Below, piece by piece: positions 1-6,354 of a stretch of 6,595 nucleotides of DNA. The stretch comes from Chloroflexota bacterium (GTDB lineage: Bacteria > Chloroflexota > Anaerolineae > Aggregatilineales > Phototrophicaceae). Both the position numbers and the translations under genes were made by a program. Each line of letters begins with the position of its first letter. Position 1 is the first letter of the stretch. The stretch lies in contig JAEVZT010000072.1 in the NCBI GenBank assembly GCA_023392115.1, positions 1-6,595 on the forward strand. Direction: 5' to 3'. A model generated the notes under the pieces. It was not told where the DNA came from. It did no database searches and saw only the letters and a program-made list of their open reading frames with translations.

Positions 1-301
1 CATAATCATTGCAGCCTGCCGCGACATACTGATCGGCGTAACCCATCGTGTCGTAGGCGGTAATGGCGACGATTGGCTCCTCAACCCCCTTCTGCCGAAG
101 CAGGCGGGTCAGACGTAAGCCATCCATGCTCCGGCTGCCGAGGTGCAAATCCATCAGGATCAGGTCGGCGAAACCAGAGTCGATCTCCGTCAGCGCCGTT
201 TCGGCGTCGCTGTAGGTGACCAACTCGTCGCTGTTCATGTGACAGATGCGTTCGATCAGCGCGACATTCGCTAGATTATCTTCGACATAGACAATACGCA
301 T
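1..301 (-). CDS. Response regulator receiver (CheY-like) domain protein, partial
   Basis: The first 100 residues of a CheY-like receiver domain are present; the C-terminus lies beyond base 1. Visible landmarks are the acidic pair E7-D8 after the first beta strand (MRIVYVEDN), the phosphoacceptor D51 in LILMDLHLG, and the conserved Thr T81 in IVAITAYD. The conserved Lys of the last strand would follow GCNDY and is just outside the window. Phosphorylation by a histidine kinase is expected from the family. Whether an output domain follows cannot be seen; a stand-alone receiver of about 120-130 residues is likely. The ATG at 301-299 has GAGAG four bases upstream. The start lies 21 bp after the stop of the SH3 protein gene on the same strand, so co-transcription with it is probable. 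No kinase gene is in the window. Confidence 0.93.
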   Translation of the reverse strand, partial: MRIVYVEDNLANVALIERICHMNSDELVTYSDAETALTEIDSGFADLILMDLHLGSRSMDGLRLTRLLRQKGVEEPIVAITAYDTMGYADQYVAAGCNDY

Positions 302-322
302 GGTACTCTCTTACTATGCCCC

Positions 323-1465
323 CTAGAAAGCATTGTTGATGATCGGGATATTGCTGAACGTACCCCGGAAGACGACGAACTCCTGAGCGACCCAGCCCTG
401 TCCGAAGCTGCCGCGCACGAGAAACCATGTGCCATCCGGCGTTACGCCGACCGGTGTCAGCTCTGTGCTGCCGGCGACGGTCGCTATTGACCCGAAGTGC
501 CCGCCGGGACCCGTGCGCACGTTCAAGAAACTTGTGTTGACGATAATGACGCCGGGATCAAGCACCGGAACCGGCACGCCGACCGCAGCAGCGGCAGCCG
601 TTATTCCCGGATCGGACGGCGTCCCGGCGCGAATCTGTACCGCGCTTGACGGTATCCAGCCCGTCCAACCATTCGCCAATTCTACTTGATAAAAGTTCCC
701 GCTAGTGTTAACGAGGAATGCTTCCTGTCCATTCTGCAGCGGCGGGAAAAGCATGCTGCCACCGCCGGGAGAGAACGTGAGATCAACCGGACCAGCCGTA
801 ACGACGACGACGGTACGGAAGGTACTCGAAAGGCGCGTGCTCATCTTCGGCGCTTCAATCCAGCCCGTGCCGAGGTTCGGGACGACAACTTGCAGCCACT
901 CGACCCCACGTGCGTCGACGGTGCGCCCGACCACCGCGTAATCGGCGTCGTCGTCGCGGAAAAGCAGTCCGACGATCGGCGAGCCGTTCACCGGCTGCGT
1001 CAGCAGATCGACCGAATTGACGTGCAGCACGGCGCGCGTGCGTTCACCCGCGCCAAGCGCACCGCCGAGGATGCCGCCTACGACTGTGGTCGGCGTCGAA
1101 CCCGGCAGCCCGATCGTCAGCGGCGTTGAGAAGGCGACTGTCGCGGCAGGACTGACGTCGATCACCGGCACGTTGTTGAAGCTCCCGCGCGGCAGCGTGA
1201 ACGAGACATCGACCCAGCCGCTGCCCACGGGCGTCGTCACCAGATACCACGTACTGCCGCTGTTTGTGCCGAGCACGGGCAGTTCAGAACCACCGGTGAC
1301 TGTCGCGACGACCGAGTACTGCGGTCCCGGACCGCTGCGCGCGTTGAGGAAACTCGTATTGACGACCAGCACAGGCACGGCGAACTGCTGATTCAAGCTG
1401 CCTGCGTAGACTGCCTGTCCGAGAAGCAGCGAGAGCAGGAGCACGAGAAGACCGATTTTTCTCAT
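323..1465 (-). CDS. Secreted protein with four SH3-like (SH3b) modules
   Basis: A 380-residue exported protein with no catalytic motif. Residues 1-21 form a Sec signal peptide (MRK, a Leu-rich core, then VYA before the likely cleavage after A21). Two clear SH3b modules sit at about 32-102 and 306-376. Both carry VNTSFLN, an R-x-GPG turn, a TW(Y/F)LV strand, a GWV turn and an RG-x-F-x-N end. Two more divergent modules lie at about 144-212 and 217-280, each also ending in a GW turn (W202, W270). Linkers at 103-143 (Pro/Thr/Gly-rich) and 281-304 (Ala-rich) separate them. SH3b domains usually bind cell-wall peptide or glycan or mediate adhesion; the ligand here is unknown. I chose the ATG at 1465 because GGGAG lies 7 bases upstream and the signal peptide then begins normally. 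An upstream TTG at 1489 would add 8 polar residues. It is divergent from the transpeptidase gene and followed by the response regulator. Confidence 0.9.
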   Translation of the reverse strand: MRKIGLLVLLLSLLLGQAVYAGSLNQQFAVPVLVVNTSFLNARSGPGPQYSVVATVTGGSELPVLGTNSGSTWYLVTTPVGSGWVDVSFTLPRGSFNNVPVIDVSPAATVAFSTPLTIGLPGSTPTTVVGGILGGALGAGERTRAVLHVNSVDLLTQPVNGSPIVGLLFRDDDADYAVVGRTVDARGVEWLQVVVPNLGTGWIEAPKMSTRLSSTFRTVVVVTAGPVDLTFSPGGGSMLFPPLQNGQEAFLVNTSGNFYQVELANGWTGWIPSSAVQIRAGTPSDPGITAAAAAVGVPVPVLDPGVIIVNTSFLNVRTGPGGHFGSIATVAGSTELTPVGVTPDGTWFLVRGSFGQGWVAQEFVVFRGTFSNIPIINNAF

Positions 1466-1640
1466 CGTTTTTCTCCCAGAGTCGTACAACCATGATTACA
1501 AATCAATTCTAAACGAAAATACGAAATTATGCTGTTGAGGTCGCGCCGTGTATCCGTAGGGAGCGCGGAGTTGAAGCGTCGCGCCAACTGCTGCTATAAA
1601 TAGGGCATGTAGATGAGTCGAACACAAAAGAGAGGGTGTG
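1466..1640. promoter_or_regulatory. Divergent intergenic promoter region
   Basis: This 175-bp gap between two head-to-head genes for secreted proteins is locally AT-rich at 1494-1535, unlike the surrounding GC-rich coding DNA. It must hold the promoters for both directions unless the genes depend on distant ones. The rightward promoter is convincing and listed separately. For the leftward SH3 gene the best -10 candidates are CATAAT (complement of 1526-1531) and TGTAAT near 1496-1501, but neither has a good -35, so the leftward promoter is unresolved. I see no clear operator palindrome. Confidence 0.55.
1571..1600 (+). promoter_or_regulatory. Sigma-A-type extended -10 promoter for the L,D-transpeptidase gene
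   Basis: A -35-like TTGAAG (1571-1576) and a -10 TATAAA (1595-1600) are separated by 18 bases, and a TG one base before the -10 (1592-1593) gives the extended -10 form. Transcription would start near 1607, giving a leader of about 34 bases before the ATG at 1641. It is the best match to a housekeeping promoter seen in the window. The promoter is inferred from sequence only. Confidence 0.6.
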
Positions 1641-2669
1641 ATGCGGCGGTTCGTAATGGGGATGTTGTTGGCGATATTGTGGACGCATACCGCTCTGGCG
1701 CACGTCGACTGTGGGGCAGAGCTGCAGAATTGTTCCGGCGAGTCGCACGAAGCGATTAGCGCATATGACAAACCGGCAGTCGAACAACTCGCGCCAAATG
1801 AAACGCTGCTCTATGACCGCGCCTACCAGCGTGTGATGAACGCGATCGACATCTACGATACGCCGAACGGGAATGTGGTCAGCACGCTCGACGCCGGCTT
1901 CAACTTCGTCACGACCCACGGCGTTCAGGACAATTGGACGCTGATCAACAATGAGCAGTGGGTGCTCAGCGAACATCTGCGTTACGCGCAGCCGTCACGC
2001 TTTGCCGGCGTGCGTCTGCCCGAAGAATCACTGCCCTACCCTATCGCTTGGGTGCTCGTCAACACCGTACCAAGCCGGACGCCGGGCGCTGAACCGACCG
2101 AAGGCGATCTCGCGGTGCTTCGCTACACGCTGATCAATATTTACGCGCAGGTCGAAATTGAGGGTTGGCGCTGGTATCAGATCGGCGTCGACCAGTGGAT
2201 TCACCAGACGCTTGTCGCCAAGGTGCTGCCCGTCGAGCGCCCTGAAGACGTGGACACGCGAAAGTGGGTCAGCATCGACCTTTACGAGCAGGTGGCGATC
2301 GCCTATGAGGGTGAAACGCCAGTCTTCGCAACGCTGATCTCGTCGGGACTTGAAGAATGGCCCACCCGTGAAGGACTGTTCAACGTCTACATTCGCTACC
2401 CGCGCACCATCATGAGCGGCGCCGAGGGCAAGCCCGACTTCTACTACCTCGAAGAAGTGCCGTGGACGATGTACTTCGACGGCGATATCGGCTTGCACGG
2501 CACCTACTGGCACGACGGCTTCGGCTACCGCCACAGTCACGGCTGCGTCAACCTGTCGATCACCGACTCGGCTTGGCTTTATAACTGGGCGTCCGATGAG
2601 CATGACCTGACGGTGCCGAACGACAAAGGCGCGGCGGTCTACGTCTACAGCAGCGGCGAATACCGCTGA
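1641..2669 (+). CDS. Secreted L,D-transpeptidase (YkuD family) with N-terminal SH3-like modules
   Basis: A 342-residue exported enzyme. Residues 1-20 are a signal peptide with likely cleavage after ALA (A20). An SH3-like segment lies at about 66-117 and a second, weaker one at about 136-195. The YkuD catalytic domain spans roughly 207-337. It has the SSGLEEWPT-x-x-G strand region, H286 (LHG), and the active-site box SHGCVN with H300 and nucleophile C302. Family members cross-link peptidoglycan stem peptides through L,D bonds or attach proteins to them; the exact substrate cannot be read here. C24 and C31 near the mature N-terminus could pair. The ATG at 1641 is preferred over the in-frame GTG at 1638 because GAGAGGG (1630-1636) is only 1 base from the GTG. 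The gene has its own upstream promoter and a strong terminator right after the stop, so it is probably monocistronic. Confidence 0.94.
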   Translation: MRRFVMGMLLAILWTHTALAHVDCGAELQNCSGESHEAISAYDKPAVEQLAPNETLLYDRAYQRVMNAIDIYDTPNGNVVSTLDAGFNFVTTHGVQDNWTLINNEQWVLSEHLRYAQPSRFAGVRLPEESLPYPIAWVLVNTVPSRTPGAEPTEGDLAVLRYTLINIYAQVEIEGWRWYQIGVDQWIHQTLVAKVLPVERPEDVDTRKWVSIDLYEQVAIAYEGETPVFATLISSGLEEWPTREGLFNVYIRYPRTIMSGAEGKPDFYYLEEVPWTMYFDGDIGLHGTYWHDGFGYRHSHGCVNLSITDSAWLYNWASDEHDLTVPNDKGAAVYVYSSGEYR

Positions 2670-2674
2670 TCCCC

Positions 2675-2696
2675 GCCCCGAAAGGGGCTTTTTTTT
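2675..2696 (+). terminator. Rho-independent terminator after the L,D-transpeptidase gene
   Basis: The perfect 5-bp stem GCCCC (2675-2679) and GGGGC (2684-2688) closes a GAAA tetraloop (2680-2683) and is followed by eight T residues (2689-2696). It starts 5 bases after the transpeptidase stop codon. The T tract ends exactly at the ATG at 2697 of the next gene, so there is no leader between them. Confidence 0.88.
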
Positions 2697-4136
2697 ATGT
2701 CCCGACTATTCCATAATCTACGGGCGACACTACCCAATGGAGCAGCAGGCGTGCAGCTTACCCTTCCCCCGGATCACAGGCATCACCTTGCCGAACGCCT
2801 CGGCGCCTTTATGAGCCATTTCGGCTACGAGCGCCTTGAAACGCCGATCATCGACTCGGCGGATTTGTTTCTTACGCGCGCGGGCGATCAGATTATCGAT
2901 CACCTGTTCACCTTCGAGCGGCTCGGTCATCAATGGGCGCTGCGTCCGGAATTCACGGCGGCGGCGGCACACGCCTACGCCGAACGCTTCCCCGATCACC
3001 AGCCGGTTGTTCGCTGGCAGTTTCGCGGATCGGTGTTCGAAGACAATCCCAACGCCGACAGCTACCAGCGCTACAGTATCGGCGCGGAATTGATCGGCAT
3101 GGCGGGCGATGCTGCCGACGCCGAAATCATCGCCATGGCGGCGGGCGGCATCGATCACCTCGGCTCTAGCGGCTGGACTCTCGTGCTCGGTCACGTCCAG
3201 TTGATGCGCCTGCTCCTGTCGCGCTTCAACCTCGACAGTCGCACCGGGCGTTTTCTGCTCAATCACCTCGCAAGCTTGCGCGATCCCGCCGAAGGCAAGG
3301 CACACGTCCTCGCCCTGCTCGACCGGCTGCTCGGACGCGGCGACCTGCCCGAAGTCGCCACCGATTACGCGGTCGGCGACAGCGCAGCCGAACTCAACAC
3401 ACAGCAGATTCTTGACGTGCTGCTCGACGCGACCCAGCATGGCGCGACGATGGGCGGGCGCACGCGCCATGACATCGTACGGCGGCTTCTGCAAAAGCGT
3501 CAGCGCGCGAACGAGCGCGACCAGATCGTCGCGGCAATCGACTTCCTCGAGCGCTGGACGGCGATCGACGATATGCCTGAAACGGCTTTTCGCCAGATTG
3601 AAATGATGATCGCCACGGATGACGTTGCGGCGCACGGGGTCGTCACTTCATGGCGGCGCGTGATCGCGCTGCTCGACGCCTATGGCATTCCGGCAGACAG
3701 CATCCGCGTTCAGCCGGCGCTGGCGCGCAACTGGGATTATTACACGGGCATTGTCTTCGAGATCAACAGCGCCGACGGTCTGCATCTAGGCGGCGGCGGG
3801 CGCTATGACGAGCTGACGCGCTTGATCGGCGGCAAGCGCGACGTGCCTGCGGTCGGCTTTGCCTATTACGCCGATGCGCTGGCGAAAGCTGTGCCGCTTC
3901 TGAAGTCAGCGCCAAGGCAAGCGCTCACGATCGCCGTCACGCCGGAAACTGACGCTGTCGCTGTGCACTGGGCACAGGCGCTTCGCGGACGTGGCGTGCC
4001 TGTCGTGCTTATGCCGGATGCTGCGGCATCACCAACCCTTATCCCCTTGACGGATGGCAGCGCGCGACTCGGCGCGCAGACCTATCGCTTGGAGCATATC
4101 GACGCCTTGATCGCCTCACTGGAGATGACTGAATGA
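2697..4136 (+). CDS. hisZ: HisZ-like ATP phosphoribosyltransferase regulatory subunit (HisS paralogue)
   Basis: A 479-residue protein of the HisS/HisZ class II synthetase-like fold. The evidence is LPNG near the N-terminus (12-15), LRPEFT (82-87), a motif 2 region at 109-134 ending YSIGAELIG, the histidine-site segment ARNWDYYTGIVFE (343-355) and motif 3 GGGGRYDEL (365-373). A helical insertion of about 180 residues lies between motifs 2 and 3. The usual motif 2 arginine of HisS (FR-x-E) appears replaced, reading VFEDNP (113-118), which argues against tRNA charging. HisZ normally activates short HisG and senses histidine. Residues about 407-476 are an extra tail resembling part of an anticodon-binding domain; HisZ proteins are usually shorter. 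It overlaps hisG by ATGA, supporting the HisZ call. The ATG at 2697 keeps the conserved N-terminus but has no ribosome site; a GTG at 2751 with GGAG 8 bases upstream is the alternative. A divergent HisS cannot be excluded. Confidence 0.78.
   Translation: MSRLFHNLRATLPNGAAGVQLTLPPDHRHHLAERLGAFMSHFGYERLETPIIDSADLFLTRAGDQIIDHLFTFERLGHQWALRPEFTAAAAHAYAERFPDHQPVVRWQFRGSVFEDNPNADSYQRYSIGAELIGMAGDAADAEIIAMAAGGIDHLGSSGWTLVLGHVQLMRLLLSRFNLDSRTGRFLLNHLASLRDPAEGKAHVLALLDRLLGRGDLPEVATDYAVGDSAAELNTQQILDVLLDATQHGATMGGRTRHDIVRRLLQKRQRANERDQIVAAIDFLERWTAIDDMPETAFRQIEMMIATDDVAAHGVVTSWRRVIALLDAYGIPADSIRVQPALARNWDYYTGIVFEINSADGLHLGGGGRYDELTRLIGGKRDVPAVGFAYYADALAKAVPLLKSAPRQALTIAVTPETDAVAVHWAQALRGRGVPVVLMPDAAASPTLIPLTDGSARLGAQTYRLEHIDALIASLEMTE
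2712..2753 (+). promoter_or_regulatory. Possible internal -10, ribosome binding site and GTG start for hisZ
   Basis: Inside the annotated 5' end of hisZ there is a -10-like CATAAT (2712-2717), a GGAG (2739-2742) and, 8 bases later, an in-frame GTG (2751-2753). Together these would give a short-leader transcript starting beyond the terminator. No good -35 is visible (the T tract lies at that distance). Of the 17 codons after the ATG at 2697, only 6 end in G or C, and three are CTA. The 20 codons from the GTG have 13 ending in G or C. Against this, the LPNG segment upstream of the GTG matches the conserved HisS/HisZ N-terminus. Confidence 0.3.
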
Positions 4137-5131
4137 TGGAGCGCGTAACGCTGGCGCTGCCGAGCAAGGGCGCGATTGCCGAACCGACGCTGAACTTCCT
4201 GCAAGACTGCGGCTTGCGCGTTGATAAGCCGAATCCGCGCCAGTACACCGGGACGATTCCCGCGATCCCGTGCGTCGACGTGCTGTTCCAGCGCGTGACA
4301 GATGTCGTCTATAAAGTCTCCGATGGCACAGGGCAGCTTGGCGTCACCGGACTCGATGTTGTCCGCGAGCACCCGCACGAAGACCTCGTCGTCATCCATG
4401 ACGATCTGCGCTATGGCTACTGCAAGCTGCTGGTCGCCGTGCCCGAAGCGTGGGTTGACGGCGAAAGCATCGTCGATCTGGCGGAAGTCGCGCTCGATTT
4501 CCGTGAGCACAAGCGGCGCAACCTGCGCGTCGCCACCACCTACGCCAACCTGACGCGTCAATACCTGCACGCGCAGGGCATCCATCACTTCACGCTCGTC
4601 AATGCCGAGGGCGCGATCGAAGTCGCGCCGACGATCGGCTATGCCGACGTGATCGTTGACCTGATGCAAACGGGGACGACGCTGCGCGAAAATCACCTCA
4701 AGGCGCTCGCCGACGGCGTCATCGTCGAGTCGCAGGCGTGTTTGGTCGGCAACCGCCACGCCCTCCAAGACCCAACGGTGCTCAACGCGGCGCGCGTTAT
4801 GCTCGAGCACATCGACGGCGCGCTTCAGGGGCGCGGCTATTCGCAGGTGACGATCAACATCCCCGCGGACAGCGCCGAAGAAGTCGCGCGCCGTGTGGCA
4901 GAAAACCCGATCACGCGCGGCTTGCAGGGTCCGACGATCGCGCCGATCTACGGTACTGCCGGTACGTGGCACACGATCACGGTGATTGTGTCGAGTAAGC
5001 AGCTGCTGGAAGCCGTCGAATACCTGCGTCACCTCGGCGGTACGCAGGCGATCGTCGTCCCGGTGCGTTATGTCTTCCTCGAAAAATCGCCGTCTTTCGC
5101 CCGCCTGCAGACGATGTTGGAGAACGCCTAA
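4133..5131 (+). CDS. hisG: ATP phosphoribosyltransferase HisG, long form with C-terminal regulatory domain
   Basis: A 332-residue enzyme for the first step of histidine biosynthesis, joining ATP and PRPP to give phosphoribosyl-ATP in the cytoplasm. Visible are LPSKG (9-13) at the N-terminus, GQLGVTGLDVV (67-77), and the HisG signature from E163 to L189. The signature includes P166, G169, the AD pair 171-172 and the PRPP-binding loop DLMQTGTTLREN (176-187). Residues about 238-316 match the HisG_C ACT-like domain (strands around VTINIP, TIAPIY, ITVIVS, AIVVPV). In long-form enzymes this domain binds histidine for feedback inhibition. The length fits a long form with a short C-terminal tail (about 317-332). 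The ATG at 4133 overlaps the hisZ stop as ATGA, with GGAG 8 bases upstream, so translation is probably coupled. The stop overlaps that of the converging kinase gene. A long form beside HisZ is unusual. Confidence 0.95.
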   Translation: MMERVTLALPSKGAIAEPTLNFLQDCGLRVDKPNPRQYTGTIPAIPCVDVLFQRVTDVVYKVSDGTGQLGVTGLDVVREHPHEDLVVIHDDLRYGYCKLLVAVPEAWVDGESIVDLAEVALDFREHKRRNLRVATTYANLTRQYLHAQGIHHFTLVNAEGAIEVAPTIGYADVIVDLMQTGTTLRENHLKALADGVIVESQACLVGNRHALQDPTVLNAARVMLEHIDGALQGRGYSQVTINIPADSAEEVARRVAENPITRGLQGPTIAPIYGTAGTWHTITVIVSSKQLLEAVEYLRHLGGTQAIVVPVRYVFLEKSPSFARLQTMLENA

Positions 5132-6354
5132 CGAAGTGCGCGCTCGACGGCGTCTAGAGTCCTATCGATCAAGCTGCGCTCGCCGCTGCTTTCCGCGCCC
5201 ATTTCGATCGACATTGCCAGTCCGAGCAGGCTGATCGACGGCGGGAACTTGGCGGCGCCAGTTAGGTTCATCGTCAGCAGCGGGCAGCACATTAGCGCCG
5301 CCTTCAAATAGTCGCGCCAGTCGGGGCGCAGCCAGCCGCGCCGCTTGAGTTCGACTAGGATCGGGATCAACGTGCGCTCAACCTTGCTGTTGAGGAACAT
5401 TAACCGCACCGGATGAAGCGCGTAGTCGTGCTCGACGCGCCACGTATCGCCATCGCGCGTTAGGCTGATGTGCGTTTGCGCTGCTTTCTCGCGCGGGTGG
5501 TACATCCACATGGCGAAGACGTTGTGGAACAGCGGCTTGGTCAGGTCGAGCAGCGGGTGATGCCGTCCGGCGAACGCCGGATCGAAGTACAACAGCCGAT
5601 CCTGCCGGAAGAAGATGTTGCCGTTGTGCGCGTCGCCATGCCCGATGATCGAAGCGCCGTCCTGCGCGGGTTCGAGCAGCGTCGCCGCCCGCGCAATCAG
5701 ATCGTCGAGCGTCGCGTCATACTGCTGCCCGTTGATGATCCATTGCGCGCGGCAAACTTCTGCCATCGTTGCAACGCCATCGGGTAAGGCGACTCGCACG
5801 TCAGGGCTGTAGAATCGCTTGAGCCGTTCACCCGCCAGCCGGTGATAGAACAACTGGTGAACAGGCGCGGAAGCCGCTTTGCCTGCAGGCTGCCACTCGA
5901 GCGTATTCATGTAGATTTGCAGCAGCGCGTCGTCTGCCCGCGCCTGCGCCGCCGACAGCGTATCAAGCTGCCCGCTCGTGCCAGTCTCAATTGCCCACGC
6001 GACATCGAACACCGACGGATCGTCGATCACCTCGTAGATCAGGAGCTGCTTGCCGGCTTCGGTCGAGCTGTAGACCGGCTGAAGCACCGGATAACCGGCG
6101 TCCGCGAGCTGTCCGGCGTGATAGTACTCGTTGAGGATGCCGTCGGCTTCGATGTGCGTCTTGAAAAACAGCCGCTTTCCGTCTGCCAGCGTTAGGAAGC
6201 CGTTGAACGAATTGAGTGAGACTGCCAGCGGGCGCAGTTCGACGGCGGTAACGTCGAGCGCCAGCGTGTCGCGCATAAACGCCAGCAGCAGTGCTTCCGC
6301 GCCCGCCTTGTCGCTGAACTGAAGCGTCTGAATCTGCCCGAGTGTGTCCGTCAT
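5128..6354 (-). CDS. APH/choline-kinase-fold phosphotransferase of unknown substrate
   Basis: A 408-residue protein with the aminoglycoside phosphotransferase/choline kinase (protein-kinase-like) fold. The N-lobe shows a possible nucleotide loop (SLNSFNGFL, 46-54), the ATP-binding Lys K65 in LFFKTH, and a helix Glu E76. The C-lobe has the Brenner box HGDAHNGN (239-246) with catalytic D241 and N246, then the metal-binding D258 in YFDPAF. These residues are intact, so it should be an active small-molecule kinase. The substrate cannot be read; helices around 350-390 may shape a pocket. I place the start at the ATG at 6354, which overlaps the stop of the HisD-family gene as ATGA. No strong ribosome site precedes it, so coupled translation is likely. 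The frame stays open upstream to 6501, but that stretch is the other gene read out of frame. There is no sign that this is a drug-resistance gene. Confidence 0.9.
   Translation of the reverse strand: MTDTLGQIQTLQFSDKAGAEALLLAFMRDTLALDVTAVELRPLAVSLNSFNGFLTLADGKRLFFKTHIEADGILNEYYHAGQLADAGYPVLQPVYSSTEAGKQLLIYEVIDDPSVFDVAWAIETGTSGQLDTLSAAQARADDALLQIYMNTLEWQPAGKAASAPVHQLFYHRLAGERLKRFYSPDVRVALPDGVATMAEVCRAQWIINGQQYDATLDDLIARAATLLEPAQDGASIIGHGDAHNGNIFFRQDRLLYFDPAFAGRHHPLLDLTKPLFHNVFAMWMYHPREKAAQTHISLTRDGDTWRVEHDYALHPVRLMFLNSKVERTLIPILVELKRRGWLRPDWRDYLKAALMCCPLLTMNLTGAAKFPPSISLLGLAMSIEMGAESSGERSLIDRTLDAVERALR

Noticed and set aside
686..1129. Plus-strand open frame of 147 codons within the SH3 gene
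   Set aside because: Arg- and Asp-rich composition typical of antisense frames; the minus strand encodes clear SH3 modules and a signal peptide.
1641..1735. Lipoprotein signal on the L,D-transpeptidase
   Set aside because: The Cys at position 24 is preceded by HVD rather than a lipobox; a standard signal peptidase site after ALA (A20) fits better.
2294..2303. Palindrome GGCGATCGCC resembling the cyanobacterial HIP1 repeat
   Set aside because: I noticed it only once, inside a coding region, where GATC-rich codon pairs are common. It gives no sign of a repeat family.
2730..3635. Long open frame of about 300 codons on the minus strand, antisense to hisZ
   Set aside because: It lies wholly within a gene with clear HisS/HisZ motifs and arises from high G/C third positions. 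The predicted protein has no recognisable motif.
4082..5032. Long open frame of about 316 codons on the minus strand, antisense to hisG
   Set aside because: It is a mirror of the hisG reading frame with low-complexity, charged composition and no family motif; hisG is certain.
5128..6354. Aminoglycoside resistance gene
   Set aside because: The fold is shared with many metabolic kinases, and the gene is coupled to a HisD-family gene with no mobile element or resistance context.
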